NCBI GenBank assembly: GCA_011033025.1
Contig: WFMF01000053.1
Coordinates: forward strand, 434,001 to 498,000
Length of the DNA stretch: 64,000 nt
Direction of reading: 5' to 3'
Source of the DNA: Beroe forskalii
Taxonomy: Eukaryota > Ctenophora > Nuda > Beroida > Beroidae
A program made the position numbers and the translations under genes. Shown here in pieces: positions 56,648 through 64,000 of this stretch. Numbering within the stretch: position 1 is the stretch's first letter; every line of letters starts with the position of its first letter. The notes under the pieces are model-generated. The model made no database searches, was not told the DNA's origin, and saw only the letters and a list, made by a program, of their open reading frames with translations.

Positions 56648-59462
56648 TTAAATATCAAATGCTATTTTGAATAAATACGTTTTAAGAGTTGATTTGAAAG
56701 ATTCTATGGAGGAACAAGTTTTAAGTTCTAAAGGTAAACAGTTCCATAGTTTAGGACCAGACTTCTGGAAAGATCTTTCACCCATATGAGATAAAACTCT
56801 AGGTTCATATAGGGAGATTGAGTGATTAAAATCTACATACTTAAACATTGATTCCAAATATTCTGGAGCAAAACCATTCAAACATTTGTATACTATTAGG
56901 AGAATTTTAAAATGAATACGAAATTGTACAGGAAGCCAATGTAACTCTTTCAGTGTATCTCCAAGATGATCATGTTTATATAGTCCAACAACAGCTTTTG
57001 CAGCTGCATTTTGAATGAGCTGTAGTTGTTTGATAAGTTGTTCATTAACACCAAAGTATAATGCATTACAATAGTCTAGTCTGCATGCAATGATGCTGTT
57101 AACCAATAGTTTCATCTGATCTGTAGTGAAAATAAAACGCTTCTTGACAACATTTCTGATGAGGCGAAAGCAGTCCTTTTTTAGAGCTAAAATGTGAGTC
57201 TTGAAGGAGAGATTGCTGTCAAGTGTGATTCCAAGGTTTCTGGCACTTGAGACAAATCTCACACATACATTTCCAGGTAAGATTATACCCCCAATGTTAA
57301 TCTGATTCAATATGTTTTGGGGGCCAAAAACAATGACTTGAGTCTTTCCAGGGTTAAGTTGTAAAAAGAAGCTTATCATCCAATTATGAATGGTCTTAAA
57401 ACAGTTTAGTATTCTAATAGTAAGAGTGTCTGCTTGTTCACTAGGCTTAAAGCTTTTATAGACTTGATGATCATCTGCATAGCCGTGAATTGTGAATCCA
57501 CTCTTTTTTATACAACCATAAAGGGATCGTATGTAGATATTGAACAAAATAGGACCCAATACAGAGCCTTAAGGAACTCCAAACTGAAGAGTGATTGATT
57601 CACTCACAACATGGCCAAGCCTTGTTCTCTGAGTTCTGCTTGTCAAGAAACTCTTGAACCACTTCAGTGCAACCCCTCGGATTTTAATCTCCTTGCTCAA
57701 AATTTCAAGTAGCTTACTATGATCAACTGTGTCAAATGCTGCAGAGGTCAAGCATCATAAGAACAGTTGCCGATTTTTGATCACAGGCTATAAGCAAATC
57801 ATTGGTAACTTTAAGCAGAATGGTTTCAGTGGAATGGTTCTTTTTATATGCTGATTGCTGAGAGATGTTCATGTTGTTCTTATCAAGATGATCATTCAGT
57901 CTACTAAGTACTACACGCTCTATGAGTTTTCCAAGAAAAGACAGATTTGATATTGGGCGATAATTCTTCAACTCCTCAGGATCAAGCTTGATATCCTTGA
58001 GAGTGGGGATTATGTCAGCAATTTTCAACCCTTCTATTGATCCAGTTGATAGAGATTGGTTAACTAGCTTACAGAACACTGGTATGAGTAGATCAATATT
58101 TTCTTCAACAATAGCTTCTGGTAAAAAGTCTGTTGGTGCACACTTAATGCCACTTTCCTTGATTATACCCTTTAGCTCTTCTTCAGTGCATGGAGCAAAC
58201 TCATTCAAGTAATCACTTGTGAAAACTGGTTCTATCTTAGTGAGATCATCATTACTGATGGTTGGTAGTGATTCACGAATTTTGGTTATTTTCTCATTGA
58301 AATAACTATTGAACTTCTCACTTAGTTGCACAACATCTGAATCTGAGGGCAGCATATTTTCCTGCTTTCTATCCAGCTCCTTGTTCACCACATTATAAAC
58401 TGCTTTTAGATTGCCTTTGTTCTTTTCCAGCAACTCTCTATAGTATTGCTTCTTTTTCAAATTTGCCATTAATGTTGTTTCAGAGCGTATTTCTTCAAAA
58501 AGTGTTCTATGATACTCACTTTTGCTCTTTTTCTTCTCAGCTTTCCTCCTTAGTTTGCGCTGGTTCTTATATTCTGAATCAAACCAAGGTGCATGTGCCA
58601 CAAATGATATTGTTTTCTGAGTGAGTGGTGCATGCTGATCAAGTAAACTGTTCATGGCTTTGAAAAAGTTGTTACATGAATCACTGAATTGGGAGTTCAT
58701 CTCAAAGCTTGAAAGTGACTGAGACATATCAGAGGATAGCATATTTAGGTCTACACTTCTTAGGTTTCTGGTAGTTATGATCTTTGGTTTTTTAAGACAT
58801 ATGTAAAATTCTTTGGTTGAACAAAGGATAGGATAGTGGTCACTCAATAGAAAATCATTTTTGATGCACATGGAAGCATGCCCTAAGAGATTACTATTGT
58901 CAAACAAAAGATCAATTGTCCCTTCATTGATGTGAGTAGGTTTATCAACTATTTGTTTGAATCCATACGAGTGAGCCATCTGCTCAAGTTCAGAAGAATA
59001 GTCATTAATTGATTCCATGTGTATGTTAAAGTCTCCACCAATCAATATGTAATCATACCGCATGCTAGCCTCCCCAAGCAGATTTTCTAGTTCTTCAAAA
59101 AACTTTTTTGTGACTGGTCCTGTTCTGTAGACTGAAATAAACAGTATCTTCATATCAGCTGCACATGTTATCAAGGCACAAACATGTTCAAATGTGGTGA
59201 CCCCCTGAATTTTAAGAATTATTGGATTATACTGAAGGCTGGATTTCAACAGTAGTGCAGCACCACCTCCTTTTGTTTCAGATCGATGCTGATGTATAAT
59301 AGCATAACCATATGACTTGATATCAGCAGTGATTGCATTTGAGTGGTCAGTGAGCCAGGTTTCTGTAAGGAAAGCAATGTCAACAGCTTCATCCTGAAGC
59401 AAACACATAGTATCTTCACATTTATTGTTGATACTGCGTGCATTCCACACAAGGATTTTCAA
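56648..59462 (-). pseudogene. LINE ORF2: endonuclease-reverse transcriptase, broken
   Basis: The apurinic-type endonuclease begins at ILVWNARSIN, with TETWLTD (catalytic Glu), GGDFNIH and LLSDHYPI (terminal His) in order. The RT follows: NYRPISNLSFLGK, AYKKNHSTETILL, FDTVDH, GPILFNIYI and HGYADDHQVY (YADD). Two lesions break it. A frameshift near 57748, in the block around the first RT Asp, and a TAA at 57568-57570, where the family has Gln in GVPQG. The downstream 303 codons are otherwise open. About 935 codons in total, near the normal size. Confidence 0.9.
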
Positions 59463-59491
59463 GTGAGACTGGGTAGCCAGTTGAGGTTTCG

Positions 59492-60645
59492 CTAGTTTTT
59501 TGAGTAGTATGACAAGGAGGCTTTTAATTTTTCCTGTCTTGAACGATAAGAGGGGCAGCTGCTTGAAAAGGCAGGGTGCTTTAGATCATCACCAGTTTTT
59601 CCAGCTTTTGAACAATTACAACACTTATATACTGATTCAACATTTGGGGTATCCTTGTGAGTGCAGTTACGAGTTTCATGATCACCAGAAGAACATATTC
59701 CACAACAAGTTGATTGAGAACACTCCATAGCGTAGTGGCCAAATCCTTGACACTTATGACAACGCTTGATGTACAGTTGGTCATAAACAGGACATGACAA
59801 GAGTCCATAGAACAGCCTATTATTGTTATTCTTTATAGCATGTCTGATATCATCACTCACTTTGATAATTGCTTGTTTCATATTTTCATTTGACTTTAAA
59901 GGTTTCACAGACAGAATTTCAAACACAGAGGAGTTATTTTTCAGACAGTCTCCCAAGTATGGGTTTTGGCTGAGGAGAGTGTTATATATGGTAGCAGCAT
60001 GGTCCTTATTGAGCTCCTTGGGGATCCCTACCACTGAAATAGTGGGATTCTTCTCCTTGGGCTCTTTAAGGAGGTTAGGTGTAATACCAGAAGTGAATAG
60101 TTTTTCCTTGAGATCATCCCTTGACTTTTGGTTAGGACAAACAATAACAGTATCACCATTTTTGTTAACAAACTTCTTGTGAACCTGAATACCATTTTTT
60201 ATCACAGTCTGCTCTAAAGATTGCCCATCAACACTGGCATCCTTAGCTACAACAAGAAGGGATTTGACTCTATTTTTATCTAGCCAAACATTTCCTGCTG
60301 ATTGTTCAGCTGCTAAATTTGACTGTGCTGGGCTGCCAGGGTTTTGGTTTATTGTTGATGATAGAGTTGGTGGAGACATGGACACTGGAGCTATTAAACC
60401 AGAAGAATTATTGGAAGAACATTGTAAGACAGGTTCAACTTGATGGCTGGGTGACTTTGTTATGACCTCTTTGAGCAACTTTTTAATTTCAGTAACATCA
60501 TCTGCCAAATTAGTAACACGATTATCAATGATATTCACACGGTCATTAGTGTCACATGTAACCTGATTCTCGTGTTTAGTGAGGCAAAGGTCACAAACAA
60601 AAACAAAGTTACCAAATCTTTTATTTTTACTTTTGTTTGTTGCAT
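59492..60645 (-). CDS. LINE ORF1 (nucleic-acid binding), N-terminus truncated
   Basis: Open from an ATG at 60645, earlier than the GTG at 60538. The extra residues read FVCDLCLTKHE, which looks like the last half of a PHD-type finger, so the rest was lost with the 5' end. Then a short coiled coil (VTNLADDVTEIKKLLKEV), an RRM-like block (RVKSLLVVAKDAS), and zinc knuckles CHKCQGFGHYAMEC and CGICSSGDHETRNC plus a third Cys-rich motif. ORF1 proteins coat the element RNA. The order of domains agrees with the truncated ORF1 at 34466, so both belong to the same broad group. Confidence 0.8.
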
Positions 60646-60700
60646 TTTGATTAAACCCAGTTTACTTTGATCATTTATCTTATCTTATCAAACTTTCCAA

Positions 60701-63158
60701 CTGAAGTAGTAATATCTTAGAATATGGAACATTTGTTTAAATGGTGCCTATTGGACTGTAGTGCCTTTGTGTCATGTAGGCCTTTGTGTCATGTTCCATT
60801 TCAACATCAAAGCATTTCAGTTCATGTCAACTTTGAGCTGAGTGACAAATTGGTGATATGAGTTTGGGTTACTGAGTTTGTTGCTCAAATTATATTATAA
60901 ATCTAAAAAAGAAAATTGGTTATCTGTTGAATAGGTTATCTCTTGAATACACAAAGTTATAATATGTGGTATATAAATAAATCTTCAGGGGACAAGCCAT
61001 TACCCATGACATATTGGTTTTAACACCATCTAACATAAACCTTAACCTCATCAAGCCAGCAATGACTCAGACTCTCATTGAAAATAAACACTTTAATACT
61101 AGAGTAGGTATGGGAAAAGGCCATACTTTCTGGTTGAGTACATAAAATCCTCACTTCTCCATATTTTACTTGTACCAGCTTGGGAACTAAGAAGTTAAGA
61201 ATCTCAATGATATTAATTTTTCTTTTCTCATTGATTATGTCTGAAGTGATTGATCATTGATGCAGTGAAGATTATTATTCTTGAATTATAATGAATCTGC
61301 TTTGTACTCCCTGACTTGAAGTCGGACTGAATTTTGTATTGACATTAAATTGACTTCTCTAATGTCTATTACTAATGATAGAACATGTTAGGCATGTGTG
61401 ATGTGATTAATGAGAGAATGGACTCCTTCAGAGCAACATCTGCTGGAGAAAAGGTAGTTATACATATCTATAGAAATTGATTCATGTGAAATATTTATCC
61501 TTCGAAATCTGTATGGTATTGTCAAATCATAGATTTCTATCCAAATGCATACATATGAACTGATTTTAGTCAAGATTAATAAGCGGTTAAAATTACCTAT
61601 ACTTGTATTTCACCCTATATTTTATATTTCTAATGCATAATACAAAGGTACAGGATGTATATACTAGGTGAATCATACTAAACATAACAAAATTGCTTAA
61701 AAAACATGTTTGTTTACATTTCATCTGCAGAGTGTGTAACTTGATGAAACTTTCAGGATATAACAGGCAATATTATGTGGTCAAAATGATCCTGGAGTAG
61801 GTAACATTTTGACCTTCAGAAGCTAATATAGTAAAATATGGCAAATAAATTGGTGTTTTGTTGATAACTCAGACATTTCTTGAGCAAGACACTCCAGATT
61901 TTTGGGCAAAATTGTATCATTCATACCTAGCTATGGCATCCCCTAGTTTCATGAATAAACTCCAATCACAACCTAAGTTACAGTGGCACAATGCTCTACT
62001 TTTGTAATGTTTATTATGACACACCGGGTATAATATATGTCCAAATGTCAAAAGATCTAGCATCTTATTAATGTTTAATGGAGCATTGGTATCATTCAGC
62101 AATCAAACTTGTTAGATTTTGTAGTTAATCTTAGAAGAGCTTCTTATTAAATTTTTTTAATGTTTCAGAAACGGATCTGCTGGGGAGCTACCTGTAAATA
62201 TTCCAAAGGAAACAGACAGCTTTCATGTTGGTATTTATACTATTATTGCAATATTAATTTTCAGTGATTCTTACCCAAATATTTATAATTTAATAAAAGC
62301 TATAAAAGTAAAACCTTCAAACTAAAATTTATTCATTTCACAACCTATTAGAATATATTAACTTATTCTAAGTAATTGAAATACTCATTATTGTATTATA
62401 ATGGAGATTTACAATTGATTGGGCGTTTATTTTCACCTTCAGGCCTGAAATTCACATATTCCTTTTAAGTATGATTAACTGTAATGATATGCCATGGATA
62501 CATAATATGAATTCACCTTACTTAGTTTAAATGTTGTCTATGAATGCATGTATATTGGTTCATATTATGTTTGCCATTCGTAACCCAGCCTCAGAGATAT
62601 GGATGGATCAAATCACAGCACTTCTGTATTATGTTTTGTAGATTAAAATTAAAAATATCAGGCAAATTTTGGACCTAGTTGGACCTGAGTAGACTCAATA
62701 TAACTCTCAGCCATCTAGTTAATGATATCCTATATTCCTATGGAAGCATAGAGCTTGACATTGTCAAAGTGGCATAGTCAATTGATGTTAATTATTTGGT
62801 GCAGAAAGAGTAAATATAAGTTTTTTAATAAGGCCTTGGAAGCTAGATGCTTTCTGGATTTTTAGCTGTCCTCCAAACTTCCAGATTAATTACTATGCAA
62901 ATTTTCCTGCATGTTTTTACATTAGTTGGATTTGTTACACTCAAACTACTGGTGCTCAGTGCTGAAATAACTTGCTTTATGAAGTGATGAACTTAATATG
63001 AACGAAAGGTTCTGTTGAACTGTTAAAGGACCTTACCCCTCAAACTAATATAAACTTAAAAAATCCAACAGTCTATGCTATTTAATCTCTTATTAATGCT
63101 AAAAGTTATTCAGTTTAATGGGCATGGATGATAGATAAGATAAGATAAATTATGTAAA
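60701..63158. other. Intergenic or intronic, no confirmed gene
   Basis: AT-rich, single-copy looking. Two weak + strand exon-like stretches were noted (about 61391-61455 and 62169-62229) but do not show a family. GATAAGATAAGATAAA is near 63133. Confidence 0.4.
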
Positions 63159-64000
63159 TCATGGTGTCATTGATAATAGTTGTTGGAATCTATTGATGAA
63201 AATGTTAACTTCAGTTTCCAAGACATTCATTGGAACTCCGCCAATACTAGCCACTAAATCGTGGAACTCTCTGACGTCAAACTTTCCTCCCAGTGCACTT
63301 TCTGCCTTGCTACGTAATTCCTTGATCTTGAGTTCTCCCACTTTGTAACCACAAGCTTGCCCTGGCCAAGTGATATATCGGTCAATCTCAGCCTCAACTT
63401 CACTGGAACTCGCTACCGTGTTCTGCTCCATATACTGCACTGCCTCTTCCTTTGACCACCCTAGTGCATGCATCCCTGTGTCTACTACTAGACGGCAAGC
63501 TCTGAGCATCTCGTAGGACAGCCTGCCAAACATGTCATATGGCGAGGAGTAAAGTCCCATTTCCTCCCCCAGATACTCAGAATATAGGCCCCATCCCTCC
63601 ACATAGGCCGTGTTCATGGCAAACCTGGCTGGTGGCTCGTAGTACTTCCGATCCTCCATGAAACGCCTGAAGTCGACAAGGGAATCCTGCTCCATGGTTA
63701 GGGCCCCCTGGAGATGATGGCCTGGCTCTGCTTCGTGTAGACTCAGAGCCACAGCCTCATACTTGCTCCGTGTCTCTGGTTCGTGAGTGTTGAGGTAGAA
63801 TACTCCTGGCCTTGATCCGTCCTCGGGAGGAGCTAAGTAGTAAGCTGTGGGGAAAGTCTTGGCAATCTCTGCTGGAACTTCAGTAATGCTGTACCTAATG
63901 ACGGGGATCCGTTTGAAGTATTGGGGCAGCAGTTCTGATATTTTAGATGTGATTTCATTGTACTCTTTAAGCATTTCCTCCCGTGAGGTGAATTTAAATT
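63159..64000 (-). CDS. DUF885 metallopeptidase-like protein, last exon (5' end beyond window)
   Basis: The frame is open from the window edge (FKFTSREEMLKEY) to TGA at 63159-63161, about 279 codons. It matches the C-terminal half of DUF885 proteins: PTAYYLAPPEDGSRPGVFYL, LHEAEPGHHLQGAL (HExxxGHH, a gluzincin-like zinc motif), YVEGWGLYSEYLGEEMG, GRLSYEMLRACRLVVDTGMH, EIDRYITWPGQACGYKVGEL and FDVREFHDLVASIGGVPMNV. The role in animals is unknown. These proteins are usually 550-650 residues, so the first half lies to the right of the window. No disruption seen. AATAAA-type signals were not located near the stop. Confidence 0.9.
   Translation of the reverse strand, partial: FKFTSREEMLKEYNEITSKISELLPQYFKRIPVIRYSITEVPAEIAKTFPTAYYLAPPEDGSRPGVFYLNTHEPETRSKYEAVALSLHEAEPGHHLQGALTMEQDSLVDFRRFMEDRKYYEPPARFAMNTAYVEGWGLYSEYLGEEMGLYSSPYDMFGRLSYEMLRACRLVVDTGMHALGWSKEEAVQYMEQNTVASSSEVEAEIDRYITWPGQACGYKVGELKIKELRSKAESALGGKFDVREFHDLVASIGGVPMNVLETEVNIFINRFQQLLSMTP

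Larger units (their letters stand above)
56409..60700 (-). mobile_element. CR1/L2-like non-LTR retrotransposon
   Basis: Near full-length LINE on the minus strand: ORF1 (60645-59492), ORF2 with endonuclease and RT (59462-56648), about 230 bp 3' region ending in an (ATT)n tail near 56409-56424. The 5' part of ORF1 is missing, so the copy is 5'-truncated. Confidence 0.85.

Noticed and set aside
61391-62229. Two + strand exon-like stretches (MCDVINERMDSFRATSAGEK then GT; and an AG-preceded stretch reading NGSAGELPVNIPKETDS)
   Set aside because: Splice sites are plausible but phases disagree and no domain is recognisable. Too weak to call a gene.
1-64000. RAG2-like kelch gene as partner of the RAG1-like gene
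   Set aside because: No kelch repeats or PHD-kelch ORF seen. The only PHD-type fingers belong to LINE ORF1 proteins.
1-64000. tRNA, rRNA or snRNA genes
   Set aside because: No cloverleaf with A and B boxes and no conserved rRNA or snRNA segments were noticed by eye. A covariance-model scan would be decisive.

Overview
The window is eukaryotic, from an invertebrate animal. Coding regions are split by GT-AG introns, there is no operon structure, and Orai, DUF885 and RAG1-like genes are present. The DNA is AT-rich and repeat-laden: telomere-like TTAGGG/TTGGGG variants, pentanucleotide and minisatellite arrays, many inverted-repeat elements, two non-LTR retrotransposons and a copia-type LTR element. 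I cannot fix the phylum. RAG1-like genes are known from lancelets, echinoderms, hemichordates and some protostomes and cnidarians.

Main result: at the left end, on the + strand, ten or eleven short exons (about 84-8566) splice into the core of a RAG1-like recombinase/transposase. Every catalytic and zinc-binding position I can check is retained: ESCDG (first Asp), SMVDGKL (second Asp), CIHC, HTVLFH and LSEDGLEM (Glu). Phases agree at every junction from exon 1 to exon 10. A phase-compatible candidate last exon lies 36 kb downstream at 45156-45290; the intervening span would be one giant intron packed with mobile elements. The 5' end of the gene is outside the window and no RAG2-like kelch gene is seen.

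Layout: 1-8.6 kb, RAG1-like exons with foldback elements in the introns, one intron being almost entirely a 340-bp palindrome. 8.8-11.2 kb, a jockey-like LINE. 11.2-21.2 kb, two copies of a duplicated segment, each carrying its own later transposon insertion; the sister copy gives the empty site. 21.8-24.7 kb (-), a multi-exon hAT/ZMYM-like transposase gene. 25.0-27.4 kb, nested giant palindromes. 27.6-29.9 kb, a hAT-like non-autonomous element. 30.1-31.1 kb (-), an unrecognised spliced cysteine-rich gene. 34.5-42.0 kb, a truncated LINE ORF1 fused to a young copia-type element that keeps an intact gag-protease ORF but has lost integrase and reverse transcriptase. 43.7-45.1 kb, an AATAC array ending just before the candidate last RAG1-like exon. 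46.7-48.9 kb, a minisatellite. 51.2-53.0 kb (-), a complete 236-residue Orai calcium channel in five exons. 53.1-54.4 kb, a 326-bp tandem repeat. 56.4-60.7 kb (-), a CR1/L2-like LINE with a broken ORF2. 63.2-64.0 kb (-), the last exon of a DUF885 metallopeptidase-like gene.

The four single-copy-looking host genes (RAG1-like, cysteine-rich, Orai, DUF885) do not form an evident pathway. What links the region is the density of cut-and-paste, foldback and retro elements around a gene that is itself of transposase ancestry.
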